From the NCBI GenBank assembly GCA_023381645.1, contig JAMCRJ010000036.1, forward strand, positions 1 to 5,791: a DNA stretch of 5,791 nt. The letters are read 5' to 3'. The notes beneath the pieces are model-generated. The model was not told the DNA's origin. It did not search any database and saw only the letters and a program-made list of their open reading frames with translations. How positions within the stretch are numbered: the stretch's first letter is position 1; each line of letters begins with the position of its first letter. Shown here one piece after another: positions 1-5,741 of this stretch. Made by a program: the position numbers and the translations under genes. This DNA is from Gammaproteobacteria bacterium. Its GTDB lineage: Bacteria; Pseudomonadota; Gammaproteobacteria; Acidithiobacillales; Acidithiobacillaceae.

Positions 1-52
1 GCTATCGTCCACTGGTACAAATTTGTCACAATCCCCTTTACTTGATAGCGCA

Positions 53-71
53 CAAGAAAGGCTAACAACCT
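53..71 (-). terminator. weak terminator candidate after tRNA-Asn
   Basis: Just past the tRNA 3' end, the minus strand can form a 5-bp stem AGGTT/AGCCT with a 3-base loop GTT (59-71, one G-T pair), followed by TTCTT. The stem is short and the T-run is interrupted by C, so this is a poor intrinsic terminator. No better candidate is visible before the left window edge. Confidence 0.25.
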
Positions 72-79
72 GATTAACT

Positions 80-155
80 TGGCTCCCCGGGACAGGCTCG
101 AACTGCCGACCTAGTGATTAACAGTCACCCGCTCTACCGACTGAGCTACCGGGGA
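80..155 (-). tRNA. tRNA-Asn (anticodon GTT)
   Basis: The minus strand folds into a complete 76-base cloverleaf that decodes AAC/AAU asparagine codons. The 7-bp acceptor stem TCCCCGG/CCGGGGA, the D arm with GCTC/GAGC, the anticodon stem GGTGA/TCACT with one G-T pair, and the T stem GGCAG/CTGTC with loop TTCGAGC are all present. The anticodon loop CTGTTAA places GTT at window positions 120-122. The discriminator base is G (83) and the CCA tail is encoded at 82-80. No stem is broken, so the gene looks functional. It is transcribed away from the NlpC/P60 gene and has its own promoter just upstream. Confidence 0.97.
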
Positions 156-166
156 AAAGTGCGCGT

Positions 167-195
167 ATCCTAGCCTTCTGTGCAACGTGCGTCAA
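167..195 (-). promoter_or_regulatory. sigma70-type promoter of tRNA-Asn
   Basis: On the minus strand, TTGACG (190-195, five of six matches to the -35 consensus) is followed by a 17-base spacer and TAGGAT (167-172, four of six matches to the -10 consensus). The predicted start of transcription is about position 160, leaving only a 4-5 base leader before the mature tRNA 5' end at 155. The segment between the -10 and the start is ACGCGCA, a GC-rich discriminator of the kind known on stringently controlled stable-RNA promoters; control by ppGpp here is inferred only. Confidence 0.75.
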
Positions 196-222
196 GAACC
201 GCTGCAGAACCAGAACTTCCCC

Positions 223-251
223 TTGCCAAACTGGCACATTTGGGCTATCTA
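223..251 (+). promoter_or_regulatory. possible promoter of the NlpC/P60 gene
   Basis: TTGCCA (223-228) and TATCTA (246-251) are spaced by 17 bases upstream of the chosen start at 285. The -35 is good and the -10 is poor (three of six). The -35 box is half of a small inverted repeat, TGCCA-AAC-TGGCA (224-236), which could be an operator or chance. The region is a divergent one, shared with the tRNA-Asn promoter on the other strand. Confidence 0.35.
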
Positions 252-284
252 CTTTTCATAGAGAAAAGAAGGGGGAAGAGGACG

Positions 285-851
285 ATGCGAAAGCAACACG
301 TTATGTCACCTGTGGGTTCCGTGAAGCGTGGGGGCGGACTTCTGCTATTGCTGACCATGACCCTCAGCGGCTGTGCCACCATGACGCCGCCGCCAGCAGT
401 CCGATCTTCCGATAACGCATCATCCGCTTACGACAATCGCGCGGAAACCACCATACTCGATGCCGTGCTCGTGCATACGATCGCAGAAATTGGCAAGCCC
501 TATCAATGGGGTGGAGACAACCCTCGGACGGGATTCGATTGCAGCGGGTTCATTCAGTATGTATTACGTCGCGCCGGCGTAAACATTCCCCGAACCTCTT
601 TTGCCCAGGCGGCCGCCTTGCCTTCGGTAAACCCCAGGCGCATTCGTCCTGGTGATCTGGTATTTTTCAACACCATGGGCCAGCCCTTCTCCCATGTCGG
701 CATCTATATCGGCGGCGACCAGTTCGTCAGCGCCCTGAACCCCCGCCAGGGTGTGGCGGTACAAAGCTTGCGAATTCCTTACTGGGCGGAGCGTCTGGAT
801 GGTGTGCGGCGTCCCATGCCCCCTGAACTGCTGGCGATGGGGGCCCCTTGA
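285..851 (+). CDS. NlpC/P60 (C40) peptidoglycan endopeptidase lipoprotein
   Basis: A 188-residue lipoprotein predicted to cut peptide stems or crosslinks of peptidoglycan from the periplasmic side, as Spr/MepS and NlpC relatives do. Residues 1-29 form a lipoprotein signal (K14-R15, leucine-rich core 19-23) with lipobox LSGC and lipidated Cys30. A short linker precedes the NlpC/P60 domain at about 60-177: YQWGG at 73-77, catalytic Cys86 in FDCSGF, the RPGDLVFF strand at 121-128, and catalytic His137 in SHVGIYIG. The third active-site position, His in Spr (FVHA), is Ser149 here (FVSA). I chose ATG at 285 because the signal peptide starts there and AAGGGGGAAGAGG lies just upstream; the open frame extends back to a GTG at 180, but that part overlaps the tRNA promoter and adds no recognisable sequence. 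The lytic transglycosylase gene follows after 50 bases on the same strand, so the two are probably co-transcribed. Family assignment is firm; the exact bond cut is not known. Confidence 0.93.
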   Translation: MRKQHVMSPVGSVKRGGGLLLLLTMTLSGCATMTPPPAVRSSDNASSAYDNRAETTILDAVLVHTIAEIGKPYQWGGDNPRTGFDCSGFIQYVLRRAGVNIPRTSFAQAAALPSVNPRRIRPGDLVFFNTMGQPFSHVGIYIGGDQFVSALNPRQGVAVQSLRIPYWAERLDGVRRPMPPELLAMGAP

Positions 852-901
852 CCCGGCCACTTCAATCGAACATTTCCGGAATCCTCGTTGGTGAAAATGT
901 C

Positions 902-2074
902 ATGCATAAAAATTGGGCCTTGCTTCCGAAGACGATACTGGCGACCTGCATAGCCGCAGCCTCATCAGCCTGCGCGACCAACGTCGGCCCGGTGAATCCA
1001 CCGGCTGCACCAGCGGTCACAGCACCAGCCCCACTGCCGCCGCTGCCTGCGGCACCCATGCCCGAGCAACCCAGCGCCGCGCTCACCCGGAAGGCCCGCA
1101 GTACCTGCGTCAGCAATGTGGCATTCCAGAATTTCCCGCTCCGATACCAGCAACGCCTGCAGGAAATCGCCTGCCACCTGCAGGAGCGGAATGGCCTGCC
1201 CGCCGACTATGTGATTCCTGCCCTGCAAAACGCCCGTTTCAATGCCCGCGCAGTGGAAATGATGACGCCCCCACCCCCTTCCGCCGCTCCCGCGACACCC
1301 TATCCGTGGTGGCGTTATCGGGATCGTTTTTTGCGGCAGAACCGTCTGGACCGGGGCGTACAGTTCTGGCGTGATCACGCCGCGTTACTGCAGGCCGTCA
1401 GTCAAAAATATGGGGTTTCCGGGCCGATTCTGATGGGTATCCTGAATATCGAAACGGGTTTCGGGACCTTTTTGGGCAAATTTTCCGTGCTCAACAGCAA
1501 TTTGAGCCTGGCATTGGCATTACCGGGGCGGCGCCGGTTTTTTCTGCATCAAACCGCGGAAACCCTGAAGCTCGCGCAGCGGTTGGGCGTCCCTCCGGGG
1601 ACACTCCAGGGTTCACCGGCGGGTGCCATGGGCATGTCCCAGTTTCTCGCCAGCAGTTACCTGCGCTACGGGGTCACATGGAATGATCCTCCCGGCGGGC
1701 CGATGCCCAACCTGTGGCACTCACCTGCCGACGTCCTCGCTTCTACTGCCAACTTCTTCCGTGGCCACGGCTGGCAGCCGGGGCAGCCGGTGTTGAGCCA
1801 AGTATCCGGCAATCGGGGAACGAACGTAGCGCCATTCCTGCGTGGCAGGCACCCGCTCGCGCAACTACGCGCCGCCGGCATCCGTCCGGAGGTGCCGTCC
1901 GGACTTCCGGGATCCACGCCCGTAGGCCTGCTGCGCCTGCAGACAGAGCATGGCCCGACCCTGTTCATCGCCTACCCGAATTTTTACGCCATCATGGGCT
2001 ATAACCCGAATACCTATTACTCGGCAACGGTATGGGCCTATGCCGAGGCGATCAGGAGGATTGTCAACGGCTGA
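902..2074 (+). CDS. mltB: MltB-family lytic murein transglycosylase
   Basis: A 390-residue exported enzyme of the MltB/Slt35 family, which cleaves the MurNAc-GlcNAc bond non-hydrolytically and leaves 1,6-anhydroMurNAc ends. An N-terminal signal (K10, then a short hydrophobic stretch) ends near SSAC at 21-24, followed by a Pro/Ala-rich linker (30-57) and the catalytic region (about 69-390). The catalytic Glu184 sits in the ILNIETGFG motif. GAMGMSQF at 241-248, the SPADVLAST segment with FFRGHGW after it, and NFYAIMGYN...NTYY at 360-373 are all family hallmarks. A proline run (TPPPPS, 122-127) lies before the lysozyme-like part. I chose ATG at 902, preceded by GGTGA at 7 bases, because the signal peptide begins there; an in-frame TTG at 848 overlaps the preceding stop codon but only adds 18 non-hydrophobic residues. 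The lipobox is atypical (Ser at -3), so lipidation at Cys24 is likely but unproven. The NlpC/P60 gene upstream suggests a paired glycan and peptide cutting role. Confidence 0.92.
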   Translation: MHKNWALLPKTILATCIAAASSACATNVGPVNPPAAPAVTAPAPLPPLPAAPMPEQPSAALTRKARSTCVSNVAFQNFPLRYQQRLQEIACHLQERNGLPADYVIPALQNARFNARAVEMMTPPPPSAAPATPYPWWRYRDRFLRQNRLDRGVQFWRDHAALLQAVSQKYGVSGPILMGILNIETGFGTFLGKFSVLNSNLSLALALPGRRRFFLHQTAETLKLAQRLGVPPGTLQGSPAGAMGMSQFLASSYLRYGVTWNDPPGGPMPNLWHSPADVLASTANFFRGHGWQPGQPVLSQVSGNRGTNVAPFLRGRHPLAQLRAAGIRPEVPSGLPGSTPVGLLRLQTEHGPTLFIAYPNFYAIMGYNPNTYYSATVWAYAEAIRRIVNG

Positions 2075-2075
2075 T

Positions 2076-2110
2076 CCGAAGCCACCCCTGTGCTAATATG
2101 GTGCCTTCGG
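2076..2110 (+). promoter_or_regulatory. hairpin with extended -10 before mtaD
   Basis: An 11-bp inverted repeat with one C-C mismatch (CCGAAGCCACC at 2076-2086, GGTGCCTTCGG at 2100-2110) surrounds a 13-base loop. The loop carries TGCTAATAT (2091-2099), which resembles an extended -10 element. It begins one base after the transglycosylase stop codon. It may act as a terminator for the upstream pair, although only TTT follows, or as part of a promoter and control site for mtaD-ubiG-mupP. No well-spaced -35 is visible; TTGTCA at 2061-2066 is 27 bases from the -10. Confidence 0.45.
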
Positions 2111-2153
2111 TTTCCAGAAGGCAGAGGTCCGTGTGGGTTTGGAGAAATCGGGA

Positions 2154-3479
2154 ATGCAGTCGGTTGATCAGGTCATTCGCGCCCGTTGGGTAGTACCGGT
2201 TCGCCCGCGCACCGTGCTCCACGATCACGCGCTGGCGGTGCAGGATGGGCGTATCGTTGCCATCGGTCCCGCCGCAGAAATACTCACGCGCTACACCGCG
2301 GCCAGCATGACCCACCTCGACCAACATGTCCTGATGCCCGGACTGGTCAATGCCCATACCCATGCGGCCATGACCCTGATGCGCGGACTCGCGGATGACC
2401 TTCCGCTGATGACGTGGCTGAATGCACATATCTGGCCCGTGGAAGGTCGTTTTGTCAGCCCCGGATTTGTGGCCATAGGCACCGAACTGGCTATTGCGGA
2501 GATGCTGCGCGGCGGCACCACCACCTTCAATGACATGTATTTCTTCCCGGAAGCCGCGGCGGAAGTCGCCCAGCGCATGGGCATGCGGGCTACCATCGGA
2601 CATGTCGTCATCGACTTCCCCACGGCTTACGCGGCGAACGCCGACGTCTGTCTGCAATTGGCTGCAGACTTGTTGCCACGCCTGCGCCGGATGCCCCTCA
2701 TTCACCAGAGCATCGCGCCCCACGCGCCGTACACGGTGGGAGATACGGGGCTCTGCGGCGCGCGCGATCTGGCCGCCAGCGAAAAACTGCCCCTGCATAT
2801 GCATGTCCACGAGACAGCGCATGAAATCGATGAGGCCATTGCCCGGGACGGCATGCGGCCGCTGGCGCGGCTGGCCCGACTGGGGCTATTGAATCAACAC
2901 TTTCTTGCCGTTCACATGACCCAGTTGAATGAAGAGGACCTGGCGATCTGCCGGAACAGTGGCCTGCAGGTAGCCCACTGCCCCGAATCCAATCTGAAGT
3001 TGGCCTCCGGAATGGCACCTGTTGCCACCCTGCGCAAACAGGGCACCCGGCTGGCGATCGGTACCGATGGCGCGGCCAGCAACAACGACCTCGACATGCT
3101 GGGTGAATTGCGCACCGCAGCCTTGTTGGCGAAAGGTGTGAGTGGGGATCCCACCGCTTTCCCCGCCTGGGAGGCCTTGGAAGCTGCAACCCTGGGAGGC
3201 GCGGAAGCCATCGGCTGGGGTGCGGAAACGGGTAGCCTGGAACCCGGCAAGGCCGCCGACTGCATCGCCATTGACCTGGATCACCCGGCGACTTATCCGG
3301 TGTACGATCCGGTCTCGCAGGTGGTGTATTGTGCGGGCCGCGATCAGGTCAGCCATGTCTGGGTAAACGGTAACCCGCGTGTCGTCCAAGGACGAGCCGT
3401 GGATTGGGACACGCAGGAACTGTTCGCACGCGTTCGGGGCTGGGTAGAGCGCATTCGTGAAAAGGATAATGACAGATGA
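2154..3479 (+). CDS. mtaD: 5'-methylthioadenosine/S-adenosylhomocysteine deaminase (TRZ/ATZ amidohydrolase)
   Basis: A cytosolic metal-dependent deaminase of the amidohydrolase superfamily (441 residues, usual length), expected to convert MTA and/or SAH to the inosyl forms with release of ammonia. The N-terminal beta domain carries DGRIVAIG (31-38), and the TIM barrel starts with LMPGLVNAHTHAAM. Metal ligands visible are His68 and His70 (HTH), His217 and Asp305 (GTDGAASNND); Glu220 in the HxxE motif and His254 are the other active-site residues expected from TM0936-type deaminases. HCPESNLKLASG at 275-286 and the C-terminal GSLEPGKAAD segment are typical of this subgroup. ATG at 2154 has GGAG nine bases upstream; an in-frame GTG at 2133 with GAGG five bases upstream is a real alternative that would add seven residues. 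The stop overlaps the ubiG start (ATGA), so the two are translationally coupled. Removing SAH next to a SAM-using methyltransferase makes sense. Other deaminated substrates of the TRZ/ATZ family cannot be excluded. Confidence 0.88.
   Translation: MQSVDQVIRARWVVPVRPRTVLHDHALAVQDGRIVAIGPAAEILTRYTAASMTHLDQHVLMPGLVNAHTHAAMTLMRGLADDLPLMTWLNAHIWPVEGRFVSPGFVAIGTELAIAEMLRGGTTTFNDMYFFPEAAAEVAQRMGMRATIGHVVIDFPTAYAANADVCLQLAADLLPRLRRMPLIHQSIAPHAPYTVGDTGLCGARDLAASEKLPLHMHVHETAHEIDEAIARDGMRPLARLARLGLLNQHFLAVHMTQLNEEDLAICRNSGLQVAHCPESNLKLASGMAPVATLRKQGTRLAIGTDGAASNNDLDMLGELRTAALLAKGVSGDPTAFPAWEALEAATLGGAEAIGWGAETGSLEPGKAADCIAIDLDHPATYPVYDPVSQVVYCAGRDQVSHVWVNGNPRVVQGRAVDWDTQELFARVRGWVERIREKDNDR
3461..3466 (+). 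promoter_or_regulatory. ribosome binding site of ubiG inside mtaD
   Basis: AAAGGA lies nine bases before the ubiG ATG at 3476 and within the last codons of mtaD. It fixes the ubiG start at the ATGA overlap and supports coupled translation. Confidence 0.7.
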
Positions 3480-4183
3480 ATAGTGATCAGGCTGAAGTGA
3501 ACAAATTCGACGCCCTCTCCGATCAGTGGTGGGATACCGATGGGCCATTTCGTACCCTGCATGAAATCAACCCGTTGCGCCTGGATTTTGTCGCCAGAGG
3601 CTGTGGCGGGCTGGCGGGCAAAAAAGTGCTGGACGTGGGTACCGGGGGCGGGCTCCTCGCCGAAGCCATGGCGCGTCAGGGGGCGGAGGTTACCGGGATC
3701 GATCTCGCGGAGGACAGCCTGGACGTGGCGCGCGCCCATGCGGATGCCAACCATCTCCACATCGACTACCGGCAGATCGCCGTCGAGGATCTGGCCACGG
3801 AAAAACCGGAGTATTACGACGTGGTGACCTGCATGGAAATGCTGGAGCATGTGCCGGACCCTGCCGCCGTGGTGGATGCTTGCGCCCGCCTGCTCCATCC
3901 CGGCGGAGATGCCTTTTTTGCCACCCTCAATCGCGGCCCCAAAAGCTATCTGATGGCTATAGTCGGAGCCGAATACGTGCTTGGACTGCTCCCCCGCGGA
4001 ACCCACGACTATCGGAAGTTCATCCGACCCAGCGAGTTGCTGGCCATGACCCACCAAAGTCATCTGCAGACCATGGCCCTCAAGGGCATGCACTTTGACC
4101 CGATCCGCCACCGCGGACGTCTGAGCGATGATGTCAGCGTCAACTACCTGAGTCAGGCGCGCAAAGCAGCACCTAATGTCTGA
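3476..4183 (+). CDS. ubiG: UbiG, ubiquinone biosynthesis O-methyltransferase
   Basis: A 235-residue class I SAM-dependent methyltransferase that performs both O-methylations of ubiquinone synthesis (on the 2-polyprenyl-6-hydroxyphenol intermediate and on 3-demethylubiquinol). The N-terminal FDALSDQWWD and the INPLRL segment at 31-36 are UbiG signatures. SAM-binding motif I is VLDVGTGGG at 51-59, with Thr56 where E. coli UbiG has Cys; acidic Asp76 ends strand two; CMEMLEHVPDP at 119-129 is the family motif. The hydrophobic stretch at about 157-173 followed by GTHDYRKF (175-182) corresponds to the region by which E. coli UbiG contacts membrane lipid. Length matches the family (about 240). The start overlaps the mtaD stop by four bases and the end overlaps the next gene by eight, so the three genes form one operon. 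Identification is secure from end-to-end resemblance to E. coli UbiG. Confidence 0.96.
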   Translation: MNSDQAEVNKFDALSDQWWDTDGPFRTLHEINPLRLDFVARGCGGLAGKKVLDVGTGGGLLAEAMARQGAEVTGIDLAEDSLDVARAHADANHLHIDYRQIAVEDLATEKPEYYDVVTCMEMLEHVPDPAAVVDACARLLHPGGDAFFATLNRGPKSYLMAIVGAEYVLGLLPRGTHDYRKFIRPSELLAMTHQSHLQTMALKGMHFDPIRHRGRLSDDVSVNYLSQARKAAPNV

Positions 4184-4850
4184 ACAGGCGGCCGTACTTT
4201 TCGATCTCGACGGCACCCTGGTGGATACGGCTCCCGATCTCGGAGCCACAGCCAATCGGATGCGTACCGAACGCGGTTTGCCGGCCATGCCCCTGGAAAT
4301 GCTCCGCCCGGTCGCTTCCCAGGGCGCCCGCGGCCTTTTGCGGGTGGCTTTTCAGGTGCATCCGGAGGACCCGGATTTTGCACCCCTGCGAGCGGAGTTT
4401 CTGGAGATTTATGCCGCCCATATCTGCGAACGGAGCACCCTTTTCCCGGGTATGGCAAAAGCACTGACGACCCTGTCGGAGCGCGGCTTGGCATGGGGCG
4501 TCGTAACCAATAAACCGGGGTTTCTGACCCTGCCTTTGCTGAGTGCGCTCAAACTGCCCGTTGCCCCCGCCGCCATCGTCAGCGGCGACACGACGACGCA
4601 CGCCAAGCCTGATCCAATGCCGGTCACCCGCGCTCTCGCCGAGATGGGGGCCAGCGCGGCCCGCAGCCTCATGATCGGCGACGATCCCCGCGATATGGCA
4701 GCAGGCAGGGGCGCGGGAACTCGCTGCTGGGCAGCGGCCTGGGGCTACATCGAGGCTGGTAACGACCCGCAGCACTGGGGTGCCGACCAAATCATCCAGC
4801 GCAGTGAACAGTTAGAGTTCGCCCTTCTCCATTTCGACGCCCCCGAGTAA
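4176..4850 (+). CDS. mupP: HAD phosphatase, probable MurNAc-6-phosphate phosphatase MupP
   Basis: A 224-residue haloacid dehalogenase-superfamily phosphatase of the Gph/MupP group. Motif I is FDLDGTLVDT with nucleophile Asp10 and acid/base Asp12; a helical cap spans about 17-87; motif II is VVTNKP with Thr111; motif III has Lys144 (HAKPDP); motif IV is IGDDPRD at 167-173. I prefer MupP to phosphoglycolate phosphatase because RGLPA, GVVTNKP, GDDxRDxxxGRxAGT and the C-terminal GY-I...WGAD block resemble Pseudomonas MupP, and because the order mtaD-ubiG-mupP is, as I recall, the same there. MupP removes phosphate from MurNAc-6-P so that AmgK and MurU can rebuild UDP-MurNAc; those partners are not in this window. 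The start overlaps the ubiG end by eight bases, with no clear ribosome binding site, implying coupled translation. The last 39 bases overlap the convergent transporter gene. HAD phosphatase is certain; the substrate is inferred, and Gph remains possible. Confidence 0.8.
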   Translation: MSEQAAVLFDLDGTLVDTAPDLGATANRMRTERGLPAMPLEMLRPVASQGARGLLRVAFQVHPEDPDFAPLRAEFLEIYAAHICERSTLFPGMAKALTTLSERGLAWGVVTNKPGFLTLPLLSALKLPVAPAAIVSGDTTTHAKPDPMPVTRALAEMGASAARSLMIGDDPRDMAAGRGAGTRCWAAAWGYIEAGNDPQHWGADQIIQRSEQLEFALLHFDAPE

Positions 4851-5741
4851 AACCGGATGCCCCTGGCTGCGGGTAATCTGCAGAAGCGCCGCGGTCAGTA
4901 TCAGGGTCCCCCCGAACGATTCGAGGAGCGTCGGTGCTTCCCCGGCCAACCACCAGGCCGATAGTGCACCCACGACGACCTCAAAAGGCATGATCACCGC
5001 CGAAACGCTTACCGGCATCCGCGCGACACCGAATTGTACCGCCACCGTCGCCCCGGCAATCCACAGCCAGGAAAAGGCCAGCAGATAACCATAGTCCGGC
5101 AGGGATAGTGCCGGTAACCGCTGAAAAAGCGCAAAAGGCAAGGCAAGCAGCACACAGCCCCACCATACCGCAGTGGCGCGATGCATATCACCGAGTGCCG
5201 TGTCCGCACGCAGAATGACATTGCTCAGCGCGAAGGCGAGGCCCGAAGATATGGCGAGCAAGTCATTCATATCGAGGTCCGCAAAAGAAAACCCCCGGCC
5301 ATTGCTGACCACCAGAGCCGACCCGGCCACTGCCAGCAGGGCCGCAAGGACGCCGCGCCAGCCGATCGCCTCCTTCAAAAAAATCCGCGCGGAAAAAATG
5401 GCCCAAACCGGCGAAAGATAAAAGAGCAGCAAAATACGGACGACCTCGCCATGCACCAACGCCAGCATGAAGGCCACATTGGTCCAGCCACCAAGCAGGA
5501 ACAGTCCGACCAGAGTGCGTCCGTGCTGCCGCAACTCATGACGACGGCGCCAGGACCACAACCCGGCTGGAAGCGCCAGCAGTAGGTAAACGGTAAAAAT
5601 CAGCCACGCGCCGTGCAGGCCCGCTCCATGAAAGTAGCGGAGCGGCCACCAGAGTACGCCCCATAGGCTGGAACCGAGCAGCAGGGCAATGGCGGGAAAG
5701 CTCCGGCGGAGCGCAGGGGCAGGGTGGCTGTTCTGGTGAAT
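4812..5741 (-). CDS. EamA/DMT-family 10-helix transporter with no ordinary start codon
   Basis: An inner-membrane drug/metabolite-type transporter of the EamA family; the substrate cannot be inferred. About ten hydrophobic segments are visible, in two EamA repeats: the first half has YLSPVWAIF and FLKEAIGW, the second MPFEVVVGA and LAGEAP, the usual paired signature. The first helix (about 5630-5702, with SSLWGVLWWP) and the second (about 5555-5612) are clearly coding, yet the only ordinary start codon in this part is a TTG at 5561, which would remove both. Going upstream the frame has no ATG, GTG or TTG before an in-frame TGA at 5772-5774; an ATG at 5784-5786 lies four codons before that TGA. 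I set the 5' end at ATT (5739-5741), with GGGA eight bases upstream, giving 309 residues, normal for the family; this start is tentative. A nonsense mutation, a frameshift or a sequence error are equally possible. The gene ends inside mupP on the opposite strand. Confidence 0.75.
   Translation of the reverse strand: MHQNSHPAPALRRSFPAIALLLGSSLWGVLWWPLRYFHGAGLHGAWLIFTVYLLLALPAGLWSWRRRHELRQHGRTLVGLFLLGGWTNVAFMLALVHGEVVRILLLFYLSPVWAIFSARIFLKEAIGWRGVLAALLAVAGSALVVSNGRGFSFADLDMNDLLAISSGLAFALSNVILRADTALGDMHRATAVWWGCVLLALPFALFQRLPALSLPDYGYLLAFSWLWIAGATVAVQFGVARMPVSVSAVIMPFEVVVGALSAWWLAGEAPTLLESFGGTLILTAALLQITRSQGHPVLLGGVEMEKGEL

Noticed and set aside
23..51. Plus-strand promoter from TTGTCA at 23-28
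   Set aside because: No acceptable -10 at 16-18 bases, and it would transcribe antisense to the tRNA.
180..284. N-terminal extension of the NlpC/P60 protein from a GTG at 180
   Set aside because: It overlaps the tRNA-Asn promoter region, has no ribosome binding site in view and would bury the lipoprotein signal peptide 35 residues inside the protein.
1156..1184. Two CCTGCAGG palindromes 21 bases apart
   Set aside because: They are in phase and encode a repeated Leu-Gln-Glu in a helix; this is explained by coding sequence and needs no regulatory role.
913..1374. 153-codon plus-strand frame within the transglycosylase gene
   Set aside because: Out of frame with the MltB motifs, low-complexity Pro/Ala/Arg-rich translation, no supporting start signal.
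2075..2153. SAH- or SAM-responsive riboswitch before mtaD
   Set aside because: The leader is only about 50-80 bases and I see no conserved core of the known SAM or SAH riboswitch classes; only the simple hairpin is present.
2064..2822. Minus-strand open frame of 252 codons opposite the mtaD gene
   Set aside because: Composition and position are those of an antisense shadow; the plus-strand frame carries all amidohydrolase motifs.
3344..4288. Long open frame of 314 codons on the minus strand opposite ubiG
   Set aside because: It is the mirror of a G+C-rich coding frame; the translation has no recognisable domain and ubiG on the plus strand is certain.
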